From: an uncultured Muribaculaceae bacterium
Lineage (GTDB): Bacteria > Bacteroidota > Bacteroidia > Bacteroidales > Muribaculaceae
Reading direction: 5' to 3'
Length of the DNA: 45,759 nucleotides
Assembly (NCBI GenBank): GCA_944321875.1
Contig: CALUMX010000027.1
Location: 1 to 45,759 of the forward strand
The translations under genes were made by a program, and so were the position numbers. A model generated the notes under the pieces. It worked only from the letters and a program-made list of their open reading frames with translations. It was not told the origin of the DNA and ran no database searches. Below are positions 24,727-34,562 of this stretch, piece after piece; the stretch's first letter is position 1; every line of letters starts with the position of its first letter.

Positions 24727-26062
24727 AGCGTTTCATTTTATTGTAGAGTGTCTGTCGGGTAATGCCCAGACGGGTAGCCACCTGCGACAGGTTGCCGCCG
24801 CACTGCTCGATGGCCTGGCGTATCATCCGGCTTTCCATGTCCTCCAGCGTCTGCGGCTCGCTGCCCTGAGCTTCCGCCGCCTTCTCTCCAAGTGGACGCG
24901 AAAGCGACAGGCAACCGGCCGTCAGCTCGTAGCCGTCAGAAAGAATAACGGCTTTCTCCATGACGTGCTGCAGCTCGCGTATGTTACCCGACCACGGATG
25001 CTCCAGCAGGATGCGTTCGGCGTCGGGGGCGATTTGCTCCACCATGCGGCCGTACTGTGCGTTATAGAGCCGCAGGAAACGACGGGCAAGCGGCAGGATA
25101 TCCTCTCTGCGCTCACGCAGGGCAGGCAGATGGATATGGATGGTGTTGATGCGGTAGAGCAGGTCCTCGCGGAACTCACCGTTTCTGACCATTTCCTCCA
25201 GGTTGCGGTTGGTGGCGCAGATAAGGCGAATGTCGGTCGGCTGCGGCTGGTTGCTTCCCACTTTCGTGAAGCACCGTTTCTGCAACGCGGTCAACAGTTT
25301 GGGCTGCAGATAATAAGGCAGATTGGCGATTTCGTCCAAAAAGAGCGTACCGCCGTCGGCTGCCTCGAAGCGTCCCACCCTATCGGCATGGGCATCGGTA
25401 AACGACCCCTTCACATGGCCGAACAGCTCGCTCTCAAAGAGCGATTCGGAGATGGCACCCATGTCGACCGACACCATCGGGCCGCCACTGCGTCCCGACA
25501 GCCGGTGAATCTCCCGTGCGAGCATGTCCTTGCCGGTTCCGTTCTCGCCAGTAATCAGGATATTGGCATCGGTGGAACTCACCTTCTCCACCAGCATCCG
25601 CACAGGGCGTATGGCAGCCGAATGTCCCCAGTACATTTCAGGCGAGTCCTCCTCGCGCTGTTTCCGCTCCGGCTTCTGCACGGAGGCAAGGGCGTCCTGC
25701 AGCGTGGCAATCAAGCGGGCGTTGTCCCACGGCTTCACCACAAAGTCGGCAGCTCCTTCCTTGATACCGGTCACCGCCAGATGAATGTCGGCATAGGCCG
25801 TAAAAAGCACCACAGCCGTAGCGGGCGACTGCTGCTTGATTTTCCGCAGCCAGAAAAGCCCTTCGTTTCCGCTGTTGATACCGGCAGAGAAATTCATGTC
25901 GAGCAACACCACGTCGACCGGCTGACGGCGGAGCAACGACGGCACGGAAACGGGCGAGTCGAGCGTAAGCACCTGCCCGAAATAGTCATTGAGCAGATAC
26001 TGCAACGAAGTCAGAATGTTACGGTTGTCGTCGATGATTAATAAAGTGCCTCGCTGTGCCAT
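24716..26062 (-). CDS. NtrC-family sigma-54-dependent response regulator
   Basis: 448 residues from MAQRGTLLII. Receiver domain with D11/D12, phosphorylation site D55 (VVLLDMN) and K110; AAA+ domain with Walker A GENGTGKD (172-179), sigma-54 contact loop GSFTDA (219-224; the usual form is GAFTGA), Walker B GTLFLDEIAN; C-terminal Fis-type HTH (LSQVATRLGITRQTLYNKMK). It activates sigma-54 promoters; the likely target is the divergent efflux operon. A longer frame starting at 26110 exists, but the ATG at 26062 follows the predicted transcript start. Probable own promoter TATTTTTG at 26097-26104. Confidence 0.9.
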   Translation of the reverse strand: MAQRGTLLIIDDNRNILTSLQYLLNDYFGQVLTLDSPVSVPSLLRRQPVDVVLLDMNFSAGINSGNEGLFWLRKIKQQSPATAVVLFTAYADIHLAVTGIKEGAADFVVKPWDNARLIATLQDALASVQKPERKQREEDSPEMYWGHSAAIRPVRMLVEKVSSTDANILITGENGTGKDMLAREIHRLSGRSGGPMVSVDMGAISESLFESELFGHVKGSFTDAHADRVGRFEAADGGTLFLDEIANLPYYLQPKLLTALQKRCFTKVGSNQPQPTDIRLICATNRNLEEMVRNGEFREDLLYRINTIHIHLPALRERREDILPLARRFLRLYNAQYGRMVEQIAPDAERILLEHPWSGNIRELQHVMEKAVILSDGYELTAGCLSLSRPLGEKAAEAQGSEPQTLEDMESRMIRQAIEQCGGNLSQVATRLGITRQTLYNKMKRYGI

Positions 26063-26096
26063 GTGTCCGTATGTTGATTGTGGTTTCTTCTCCTTA

Positions 26097-26104
26097 CAAA
26101 AATA
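26097..26104 (-). promoter_or_regulatory. -7 box for the regulator/kinase operon
   Basis: Minus-strand TATTTTTG fits TAnnTTTG; the -33 position has only a weak match. Predicted start near 26090, about 28 nt before the regulator ATG. The inverted repeat at 26140-26172 lies 50-80 bp upstream, so autoregulation is possible. Confidence 0.45.
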
Positions 26105-26139
26105 GACCAAAATCGGCGGATAAAGAAATGATTGCGTGA

Positions 26140-26172
26140 CAAAAAATTAGACAAAATGTGTCTAATTTTTTG
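26140..26172. promoter_or_regulatory. probable upstream activating site for the NtrC-type regulator
   Basis: Perfect 14-bp inverted repeat CAAAAAATTAGACA (26140-26153) and TGTCTAATTTTTTG (26159-26172), 5-bp spacer. It lies about 98 bp upstream of the predicted sigma-54 transcript start, the normal distance for an enhancer-binding protein, in the gap shared with the regulator gene. Confidence 0.75.
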
Positions 26173-26228
26173 ACAACCGTTTTCTTCCTGTTTTTCATAT
26201 CGTACTATATAACAACCAATTACACAAA

Positions 26229-26243
26229 TGGCACAAAGTTTGA
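26229..26243 (+). promoter_or_regulatory. sigma-54 promoter of the efflux operon
   Basis: TGGCAC (26229-26234) followed, at the correct -24/-12 spacing, by TTTGA (26239-26243). Only the C of the -12 GC pair is replaced by A. Predicted start near 26254, 15 nt before the first ATG. No TAnnTTTG box is present here. Confidence 0.75.
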
Positions 26244-26268
26244 ACCTAAATTGAGAAAAAACACGACA

Positions 26269-27618
26269 ATGATGAAACTCAGACATAAGATAACCCTCGC
26301 AGCCACCCTGCTCATCTGCGGCACCATGCAGGCGGAAGAGCCGGTGTGGACGGTCGATTCATGTATGGCCTACGCCGTGGAGCACAACCGTACGGTCAGG
26401 CAGAAGGAGCTGCAGACCGACATCGACCAACTCGACAAACTCGAGGCGGCGGGCAATTTCCTGCCGGGCGTGAGCGCACGCACGAGCGCGGCCTATAATT
26501 TCGGACGCTCGGTCGACCCGGAAACCAACCTCTACAACAATGTATCAACTTTCCAGAACGGATATGCGCTGGAGGCCTCACTGCCGATTTTCCAGGGAGG
26601 CAGCCTGGTGCAGGAAGTGAAGCGTGCCAAAGCAGCCATCCTTTTGGGGAAAGCAGAACTGCAGGAGGCCCGCGACAATGCGGCTCTGAACACCTTCCAA
26701 GCCTACATCGACGCTCTCTACTTCTACGGAGCGGCGGAACTGGCACGGAAGAAACTGGCGAAAAGCGACTCGCTCGTCTACAAGACACGGCTGCAGGAGG
26801 AACTCGGACTGAAAGGCCGTGCCGACGTGCTGCAAGTGGAGGCGCAACGAGCCACCGACGCCTATCAGCTGACGAAGCAGGAAAACGACTACGCGACAGC
26901 CCTGCTGACACTGAAGCAGACCATGAACCTGCCGTCCGACCGGGAGCTGCGGCTCGACAACTCGATGGTAAGCATTCCTGCCATCGACTACGAACCGCTC
27001 GACGCCACGACAGACGAGAGCACCATCCTGACGGCGCTTTCCGCCAATCCTACCCTGAGGCAGGCGGAAATGAACCGCCGCATCACCCTCATCGAGCAGA
27101 AAAAGGCATGGGCGGGCATATTGCCGTCCATCTCGCTCGCCGGCAGCCTGTCGACCTCCTATTTCAAGGAGTTGCACAAATCGGGCTATCCGTCGTTCGG
27201 CACGCAGTTTGACGCCAACCTCGGCCGCTATGTGGGCGTAAGCGTCAGCATTCCGATTTTCAGCCGCTTTTCGGGTACGGCGGGCATCCGACGGGCACGC
27301 CTCAACCACCGCATCGCCTGCGAGAAATATGAGGAGCAGCGCGAGAGCCTGCAGAAACTCGTACAACAGGCCGTCAACGACCGCCGCGGATTTCTGAAGG
27401 AAAGCATGCAGATGGAAAAGAAGGTGGAGGCCGACTCACTGGCCTACGAAGTGACGCTCCGCAAGTTTGAGGAGGGACTGATGACCTCGCTCGACCTTCA
27501 GAACAGCGCGTCGCAGCTACAGGAAAGCCGGATGCTGCTGCTTCAGAGCCGCCTCACCTACCTGCTGAAATGCCGGTTGGTGGATTATTATCAGGGTAAG
27601 GACATTATCAGAAAATAA
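26269..27618 (+). CDS. TolC family outer-membrane efflux protein
   Basis: 449 residues, signal peptide MMKLRHKITLAATLLICGTMQA. Two TolC repeats: WTVDSCMAYAVEHNRTVRQK opens the first; long coiled-coil helices rich in A/E/Q/R follow in each half; GYALEASLPIFQGG and GVSVSIPIFSRFSG are the paired barrel-strand motifs. It forms the trimeric outer-membrane duct of a tripartite pump. The start follows the sigma-54 transcript start; the upstream part of the frame is non-coding. 11 bp separate it from the HlyD gene. Confidence 0.9.
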   Translation: MMKLRHKITLAATLLICGTMQAEEPVWTVDSCMAYAVEHNRTVRQKELQTDIDQLDKLEAAGNFLPGVSARTSAAYNFGRSVDPETNLYNNVSTFQNGYALEASLPIFQGGSLVQEVKRAKAAILLGKAELQEARDNAALNTFQAYIDALYFYGAAELARKKLAKSDSLVYKTRLQEELGLKGRADVLQVEAQRATDAYQLTKQENDYATALLTLKQTMNLPSDRELRLDNSMVSIPAIDYEPLDATTDESTILTALSANPTLRQAEMNRRITLIEQKKAWAGILPSISLAGSLSTSYFKELHKSGYPSFGTQFDANLGRYVGVSVSIPIFSRFSGTAGIRRARLNHRIACEKYEEQRESLQKLVQQAVNDRRGFLKESMQMEKKVEADSLAYEVTLRKFEEGLMTSLDLQNSASQLQESRMLLLQSRLTYLLKCRLVDYYQGKDIIRK

Positions 27619-27629
27619 GGAACGAAATC

Positions 27630-28880
27630 ATGGATATACAACTGGAAAAGAAAAAAGGATGGCAGAAGAAGCATTCTGCCTATGCCGCCGGAGGAGCGCT
27701 GGTACTGGCACTGCTGTTGTGGATAGTGCTCCGCGGCACGTTCTCCACCTCGAGCATCGAGAGGGATGCCGTGACCGTGGCCGACGTGGTCTACGGCGAA
27801 TTTAACGACTACATCCGCGTCAACGGCAAGGTACAGCCCATATCGGTGGTGCAGCTAAGCCCCGAGGAAGGCGGCATCGTGCTGGAGAAGGTGGTGGAGG
27901 AAGGCGCGCATGTGAGGAAAGGCGACGTGATTCTCCGCCTGAGCAACTCCAACCTCGACCTGCAGATTCTCAACGCGGAGTCGGAACTGGCAGAGAAGCA
28001 GAACCTGCTGCGCAACACGCAGGTAACCATGCAGCAGGACAAACTCAACAACGAGACGGAAAAGGTGCAGCTCGACATCGACACGCGCCGCAAGAAGCGG
28101 TCGTTCAGCCAGAACGAGCGGCTCTATGCCGAACGGCTCATCAGCCGAGAGGAGTATCTCCAGGCCAAGGAGGACTATGAGGCTGCCCAAAAGAAGCACA
28201 GCCTCATCACCGAACGGCTGAAGCAGGACTCGCTCTACCGCACCATTCAAATGGACCAGATGGAGGACAACCTGGACAACATGCGCCGCAACGTGCTGCT
28301 CATCCGCAAGCGGAAGGAGAAGCTGGAGGTGCGTGCCACCATCGACGGCGAACTCGGTCTGCTGGATGCCGAACTGGGACAAAACATCACGGCAGGGCAG
28401 ATGGTGGGACAAATCAACGACCTTTCCGACTTCAAGATTGAGGCGATGATTGACGAGCATTACATCGACCGCGTGTCGGGCGGCCTGCCTGCCACGTTCG
28501 ACCGGCAGGGCGCGAAATTCAACTTGAAAATACGCAAGGTCTACCCGGAAGTGAGGGACGGACGATTCCGCACGGACCTCGTCTTCAGCGGACAACGCCC
28601 GGAGAACATCCGCAGCGGACAGACCTACTACATCGACCTCCAGCTGGGAGAGCCGACACCGGCCGTCATGATTCCGAAAGGCACCTTCTTCCAGACCACG
28701 GGCGGCAACTGGATTTTTGTCGTAGACAAGAACGGCAAGAAAGCCTACCGCCGCAACATCCGCATCGGCCGCCAGAACCCTCAGTTCTATGAGGTGCTGG
28801 AAGGACTGGAGAAAGGAGAGCGGGTGATTGTGTCGGGCTACGAGAGTTTTAAGGACAGCGAGGTGCTGATATTGAAATAA
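27630..28880 (+). CDS. HlyD/MacA-type periplasmic adaptor
   Basis: 416 residues: cytoplasmic basic N-terminus and one membrane anchor (SAYAAGGALVLALLLWIVL), lipoyl-like domain split by a hairpin (GKVQPISVVQLSPEEGGIVLEKV), a coiled-coil hairpin of about 130 residues (AESELAEKQNLLRNTQV ... NMRRNVLLIRKRKEKLEV), barrel domain (IDGELGLLDAELGQNITAG) and membrane-proximal domain ending GLEKGERVIVSGYESFKDSEV. It joins the inner-membrane permease to TolC. Second gene of the sigma-54 operon. Confidence 0.9.
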   Translation: MDIQLEKKKGWQKKHSAYAAGGALVLALLLWIVLRGTFSTSSIERDAVTVADVVYGEFNDYIRVNGKVQPISVVQLSPEEGGIVLEKVVEEGAHVRKGDVILRLSNSNLDLQILNAESELAEKQNLLRNTQVTMQQDKLNNETEKVQLDIDTRRKKRSFSQNERLYAERLISREEYLQAKEDYEAAQKKHSLITERLKQDSLYRTIQMDQMEDNLDNMRRNVLLIRKRKEKLEVRATIDGELGLLDAELGQNITAGQMVGQINDLSDFKIEAMIDEHYIDRVSGGLPATFDRQGAKFNLKIRKVYPEVRDGRFRTDLVFSGQRPENIRSGQTYYIDLQLGEPTPAVMIPKGTFFQTTGGNWIFVVDKNGKKAYRRNIRIGRQNPQFYEVLEGLEKGERVIVSGYESFKDSEVLILK

Positions 28881-28900
28881 TTTTCAAAAAAACGAACGCT

Positions 28901-31249
28901 ATGAAACATTACAAGACCTACTTCAAATTTCTGCAGCGCAACAAGCTGTTCACCCTCGTCAACCTGGCGGGACTGAGCATCTCGCTGATGTTCGTGCTGC
29001 TCATCGCCGACATGGTGATGCGGCAACTGACGGTGGACAGTTGGATGAAGGATAAGGAACGCACGTTCATCTTCTCCAACGGACGGGAATCATTCGGCCA
29101 CTACAATCTCGGCACATATTTGCATAACCGCTTTCCCGAGATAGAGGAATGGTGTGCCTGGTCACCCACAGCCCGCAACAACGCCAAAGTCAACGGCAAC
29201 AACATCCCGGTCAACGTCACCTGCGCATCCAAGGACTTCGTACGGTTCTTCGGCGTGGAAATGCGGCAGGGACAGGCTGAAAACACGATGCGCGGCGACC
29301 GCGACATCGTGCTGACCGAATCGGCAGCCCTGAAGATTTTCGGCACGGAAAACTGCCTTGGGAAAACGCTCCAACTCAGTTTCAATACAGACGACCTCTA
29401 CACGGTAACGGGAGTCATCGCCGATTTCGACAACTCCATTTTCTCCCAGTCGACGGAATTGATTGCACCGTTCGAAAATATGAAGTACATCAATTCCTAT
29501 GCCGCCATCGAGGACACTCAGATGAGCAACGCCATGAGCTGCGAGCTCTTTCTGCGCACCGCCCCCGGAACCGACCTCAACAACCGCAAGGCCGACATAG
29601 TCGCCTATCTGAAAGAAATATTCTGGGTTTATCGGATCGGAATGGACGACCAGGTGCATTTCGAACCCGTTGCCGATTTATATTTCTCTGATATTATACC
29701 AAGTTCGAACCTGAACCAATATAATCCAATCCTGGTAATGGTGTTTCTCATCGTGGGCATACTGATTCTCTGTCTGGCGGTGTTCAATTATGTGGGCATG
29801 AGCGTAGCCCAGACCGGCTACCGGGCAAAGGAAATGGCCACACGCCGCCTGCTCGGCTCCTCACGTCAGGAAATTTTCTGGCGGATGATTGCGGAAGCAA
29901 TGGCGCTGACCGTCGTTGGATTTCTCATCGCTTTCCTGCTGGCAAAGGCGATGGAGCCTTACGCCATGGAACTGCTTGGTGTTCGCCTCGACATTTTCGG
30001 CGACCTTCCCGGCTGGCCGCTGACCGTCAGCCTGCTTGCCATGCTCCTCATCGGAGGCATTGCCGGCATTGCTCCTGCCTCGATATTGGCCGGATTCAAG
30101 CCGATTGACGTAGTGAAAGGCTCATTCCGCCGAAAGACCAAAACGGTCTACCTGCGCACCTTGAGCATCCTCCAAAGCGCTATCACGATGGCGCTGCTCT
30201 GCTGCTCGCTCTACCTCAGCGTACAGATTTACCGGGTGCTCCACGCACCGTTAGGCTACGAATACGGCAAAATCATCGAATATCCCGCCTATCTGAAACA
30301 CGAGAAATACGACGCTTTCCAATCGGAGGCGATGAAGCTGCCGTTTGTCAAGCGGGTAGCTTTCTGCCGAGGTACGCCCAACAACGGAGGCAACAACTCC
30401 ACTACTCATTTTGAGAATGAGAAGGGTGCCCTCAACATGAGTTTCCAAGTTTTGGTAGGTGACTCTGCCTTTGTCGATATGTTCCACATCCAGATTACCG
30501 AAGACCGCCACCTTCCCGAAGGCGTATTTGTCAGCGAAAACGCCATGAAGCAAATGGTTGACGCCGGCTTCGGCAGCGAACAGTGGAGCTCGGGAAACAA
30601 TACGTTCATGATTGGAGGAGTGTTCAAGGACTTTAAAATCCGCTCTCTCCTCGACGAACCGCACCCGCTGCTACTCACCATAGCCGACAAAAGTGAATTT
30701 TCCGCCTGGCAGATTCTGGTGGAACTGACCGACGAGAGTGGAGAGAAAGAGAAGGCACAAGTGGACCGCATCTACTGGCAAATGGTAGAGACAGAAATGC
30801 CCTACGACTCCAACTGGTACCATGAATTGGTGGAGGACCAATACCAGCACTTTATCCGCGTGGAGAAAATGATGCTGATTTTCACTGGTACGGCTCTGCT
30901 GATTTCCCTGCTCGGACTGGTGGCGATGAACATCTATTACGTCTCCCAGCACAAACGCGACATGGCCATCCGCAAGGTATTCGGCTCCGATTCCCGCCGC
31001 GAGATGCTGCGCCTGCAACGCGTCCAGCTGCAATCGCTCGGCGTGAGCCTGCTGATTGCCGCGCTGCCCGCCTATTTCGGCCTCCGCTGGATTGACAATT
31101 TCCTGCCCTACGAGGGCGGCAGCACATGGCAAGTGGCGGCAGCTGTGGTGGCCGTTGCGTTCGTTACCGCCGTATCGGTCGTTTCCGTCTGGCTCATCGG
31201 CCTGAAGGCCGTCAGCGAGAACCCTATCAAATATCTGACAAAAGAATAA
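28901..31249 (+). CDS. MacB-type ABC permease, copy 1
   Basis: 782 residues: N-terminal membrane segment (FTLVNLAGLSISLMFVLLIADMV), MacB-type periplasmic core domain (VTCASKDFVRFFGVEM, VLTESAALKIFG, YTVTGVIADF), an FtsX block of about three membrane helices (ILVMVFLIVGILILCLAVFN ... EMATRRLLGSSRQEIFWRM), then a second half of the same plan ending with RDMAIRKVFGSDSRREMLRL and final helices. It has no ATPase domain of its own; the ATPase is the next gene. Clearly paralogous to the permease at 31971-34328. Confidence 0.88.
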   Translation: MKHYKTYFKFLQRNKLFTLVNLAGLSISLMFVLLIADMVMRQLTVDSWMKDKERTFIFSNGRESFGHYNLGTYLHNRFPEIEEWCAWSPTARNNAKVNGNNIPVNVTCASKDFVRFFGVEMRQGQAENTMRGDRDIVLTESAALKIFGTENCLGKTLQLSFNTDDLYTVTGVIADFDNSIFSQSTELIAPFENMKYINSYAAIEDTQMSNAMSCELFLRTAPGTDLNNRKADIVAYLKEIFWVYRIGMDDQVHFEPVADLYFSDIIPSSNLNQYNPILVMVFLIVGILILCLAVFNYVGMSVAQTGYRAKEMATRRLLGSSRQEIFWRMIAEAMALTVVGFLIAFLLAKAMEPYAMELLGVRLDIFGDLPGWPLTVSLLAMLLIGGIAGIAPASILAGFKPIDVVKGSFRRKTKTVYLRTLSILQSAITMALLCCSLYLSVQIYRVLHAPLGYEYGKIIEYPAYLKHEKYDAFQSEAMKLPFVKRVAFCRGTPNNGGNNSTTHFENEKGALNMSFQVLVGDSAFVDMFHIQITEDRHLPEGVFVSENAMKQMVDAGFGSEQWSSGNNTFMIGGVFKDFKIRSLLDEPHPLLLTIADKSEFSAWQILVELTDESGEKEKAQVDRIYWQMVETEMPYDSNWYHELVEDQYQHFIRVEKMMLIFTGTALLISLLGLVAMNIYYVSQHKRDMAIRKVFGSDSRREMLRLQRVQLQSLGVSLLIAALPAYFGLRWIDNFLPYEGGSTWQVAAAVVAVAFVTAVSVVSVWLIGLKAVSENPIKYLTKE

Positions 31250-31253
31250 TTAA

Positions 31254-31262
31254 CCCCCCCCC
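31254..31262 (+). repeat. C9 homopolymer upstream of the ATPase gene
   Basis: Nine consecutive C residues lie 20 bp before the ATPase ATG, in the short gap between permease copy 1 and the ATPase. The tract is outside the coding frames, so slippage would change leader spacing rather than the protein. Confidence 0.6.
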
Positions 31263-31281
31263 GAAAAATAAACTTACAACT

Positions 31282-31959
<678 letters not shown>

Positions 31960-31970
31960 GCCACGGAACG

Positions 31971-34328
31971 ATGAAGCATTACAGGACTTTCATCACGTTT
32001 CTGCAGCGTAACCGGCTGTTTGCCGCCGTCAATCTGGCCGGTCTGAGCCTCTCGCTGATGTTCGTACTACTGATTGCCGACATGGTGTCACGGCAGCTGA
32101 CGGTCGACAGCGGGACACGGGCCGTGGAACGCACCTATCTCTTTGCCTCCCGCGACGTCATCGGCGCCCACTATGCGCTGGGCGACCTCGCACAGGAACG
32201 CTATCCGGAGATTGAGGAATGGTGCGCGACGTGCAACGACGGCGGTGTGGGCGACGAGTATGCCGACATCGACGGACAGAAGTTTGACGTAAAGGTGCTG
32301 CTCGCCCGCGACAATTTCTTCGAGTTTTTCGGATTCCCGCTGCTGGAGGGTGACCCCGCTACGGTACTGAAGGACGACTACGGCGTTGTCCTGACCGAAT
32401 CGGCAGCCCGTCGGCTGTTCGGCAACAAGGAAGCCGTGGGCAGAACGCTGAAAATGAATTTTGACGATAGCCACTCCTATACCGTAACGGGCGTGATGGC
32501 CGACATCGGCAACTCCCTCTTCCCATCGGAAACGGAAATGATAATTCCCTACGCCGCCATGAAGTATATCAACTTTGCGGGAGCGATGGAGAACACCGGC
32601 ATGATGAATTTCGGCAGCGCCAATCTGTTCATCCATGTGCCGGAGGGTGTCAACCCCAACGCCAAACAGAAGGACCTCGAGGCTTGGATGAACGAGCTGC
32701 TCTGGTTCTTCCGTTCCGACCTCTTCGCCCACCCGTACTGGATACCGATGCGTGACGTCTATTTCTCGGAAACCGGCAGCCCCGGCCTCAACCAGTACGA
32801 CTGGAAACTGCTGATGGTGTTCATCGCCACAGGTGTGCTTATCCTGCTGATGGCTGTGCTCAACTATGTCAGCATGAGCGTAGCGCAGACGAGCTACCGC
32901 GCGAAGGAAATGGCAGCACGCCGTCTGCTCGGCTCTTCGGCAGGCAGCATATTCCGCCACATGCTGGCAGAATCGCTGGCCATGACACTGGCTGCCTTTC
33001 TCATCGCCTTCCTGCTCGCCGTTGCCGCCGAACCGCTGGCGATGATGCTGCTGAACACACGGCTTGACCTCATCGGCGACCTGTCGCCGCTCACGGTTAC
33101 CGCCTATGCGGCCTTCATTCTCCTGCTGTCGGCCGCTGCCGGCTTCCTGCCCGCCACGCTGCTGTCGAGAAGCAACCCGATGGACGTGGTGCACGGCACG
33201 TTCCGACGCAAGACCCGGACGGTCTACCTGCGGGTACTGAGCATCGTGCAGAGCGGCGTAACGGTGGCTCTGCTCACCTGCTCGCTGTCGCTCAGCGTGA
33301 CTATCTACCGCATGCTCCACGAGCCGCTGGGCTATACCTACGGCAACGTACTCTGCTATCCCAACATGGGCGAGACGGAGGCTCTCCGCCATTTCCGCGA
33401 CGAGGTGCGCCGATTGCCGTTTGTCAAGGCGGTAAGCCTGACGCGGGGCATGCCCGTCGACGGCGGCAACAACTTCACGTCGCTCCACAACGTAAACGGA
33501 AAGGAAAAGAACATCGGCTTTCAGGTATTCGAGACTGACTCGGCGTTTCTCTCAATTTTCCACATACCCATCGAGCAGGACCTGCACGTTTCCGCTCCCA
33601 ACGCTTACTTCCTGAACCATCAGGCATTCAAGGAACTGTCACTGCCGGAAACAACGACAACGTTCACGACCGTCGACGGACTGGGCACACGGCAAGTGGC
33701 AGGACGCATCCCTGATTTCCGACTGCGCGACGTCACCTATCCGATGTATCCCGTACTGCTGCAGGTACTTCCCGACGACAGCATCACACGGCCGTGGGAC
33801 GTACTGGTGGAGGTGCACGACGGCGACCTGAACGCCCGGAAACGGGAATTGGATGCCATGTATGCCAAAGCGGTGGACAACGTTCCATTCGAATCCCATT
33901 GGTACGACGAGCTGATAGGCAAGCAATACGACAAAATCATGCGTATGGACAAAGTGGTGCTGGCTTTCACAGGGGCGGCATTGCTGATTTCCCTGCTCGG
34001 ACTGATGGCGATGAGCGTCTACCACATCGAGCAACGGAAGCGTGACATGGCCATCCGCAAGGTGTTCGGCTCCGACTCCCGCCGGGAAATGCGCCGGATG
34101 CTCCGCTTCTCCTCCACCTCGCTGCTTGCCGGACTGATAGTGGCCACGCCGCTCGCCATCGTGGGCGAGATACAGTTGGCGAAGCAAATCGCCTACGAAA
34201 CGCCCTATCCGTGGTGGGTTCCTCCGGTAGCCTTCGCCTTCGTCGCAGCCGCCTCGCTCCTGTCAGTATGGGCCATCACACGCCGCACCGTCTCGGAAGC
34301 CCCGGTCAAGCACCTGAAAAAAGAATAG
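31971..34328 (+). CDS. MacB-type ABC permease, copy 2
   Basis: 785 residues with the same plan as copy 1: the first ~45 residues differ at only about ten places (MKHYRTFITFLQRNRLFAAV..., LIADMVSRQLTVDS), and the RAKEMAARRLLGSS and RDMAIRKVFGSDSRREM motifs are kept. Periplasmic regions diverge much more, as expected if the two copies handle different substrates or form a heterodimer. It ends the operon before a strong terminator. Confidence 0.88.
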   Translation: MKHYRTFITFLQRNRLFAAVNLAGLSLSLMFVLLIADMVSRQLTVDSGTRAVERTYLFASRDVIGAHYALGDLAQERYPEIEEWCATCNDGGVGDEYADIDGQKFDVKVLLARDNFFEFFGFPLLEGDPATVLKDDYGVVLTESAARRLFGNKEAVGRTLKMNFDDSHSYTVTGVMADIGNSLFPSETEMIIPYAAMKYINFAGAMENTGMMNFGSANLFIHVPEGVNPNAKQKDLEAWMNELLWFFRSDLFAHPYWIPMRDVYFSETGSPGLNQYDWKLLMVFIATGVLILLMAVLNYVSMSVAQTSYRAKEMAARRLLGSSAGSIFRHMLAESLAMTLAAFLIAFLLAVAAEPLAMMLLNTRLDLIGDLSPLTVTAYAAFILLLSAAAGFLPATLLSRSNPMDVVHGTFRRKTRTVYLRVLSIVQSGVTVALLTCSLSLSVTIYRMLHEPLGYTYGNVLCYPNMGETEALRHFRDEVRRLPFVKAVSLTRGMPVDGGNNFTSLHNVNGKEKNIGFQVFETDSAFLSIFHIPIEQDLHVSAPNAYFLNHQAFKELSLPETTTTFTTVDGLGTRQVAGRIPDFRLRDVTYPMYPVLLQVLPDDSITRPWDVLVEVHDGDLNARKRELDAMYAKAVDNVPFESHWYDELIGKQYDKIMRMDKVVLAFTGAALLISLLGLMAMSVYHIEQRKRDMAIRKVFGSDSRREMRRMLRFSSTSLLAGLIVATPLAIVGEIQLAKQIAYETPYPWWVPPVAFAFVAAASLLSVWAITRRTVSEAPVKHLKKE

Positions 34329-34372
34329 GACAAAACATTATATCGACACATCGCAGCCTCGACTGCCACACA

Positions 34373-34426
34373 AGAACCGCGCCGGAAGCCGTCAATAAAA
34401 CAGTCCCGGCGCGGTTCTTTTTCTCA
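34373..34426 (+). terminator. terminator of the efflux operon
   Basis: Perfect 14-bp stem AAGAACCGCGCCGG (34373-34386) with CCGGCGCGGTTCTT (34407-34420), 20-nt loop and TTTCTC tail. Confidence 0.88.
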
Positions 34427-34451
34427 TATTCTTAACAAGCTAAAATAGTTT

Positions 34452-34533
34452 CCACCAAATTTTTTTGGCCAAAATGCCGTTTTCCACCAAATTTAAATAC
34501 CCCAAAATGCCGGTATCCACCAAATCTTTGGTG
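34452..34533. repeat. CCACCAAAT short repeats, three copies
   Basis: CCACCAAAT occurs at 34452, 34484 and 34517 (spacing 32 and 33 bp), with CAAAATGCCG between the copies. The last copy closes a hairpin CACCAAA-TC-TTTGGTG (34518-34533). No gene in this gap. Confidence 0.6.
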
Positions 34534-34562
34534 AAAAACTATGTGATTTGCATCCCAGTTCC

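Noticed and set aside
23500..26041. Two long plus-strand ORFs (420 and 464 codons)
   Set aside because: Both are mirror frames of the histidine kinase and NtrC-type regulator, whose catalytic motifs are intact on the minus strand.
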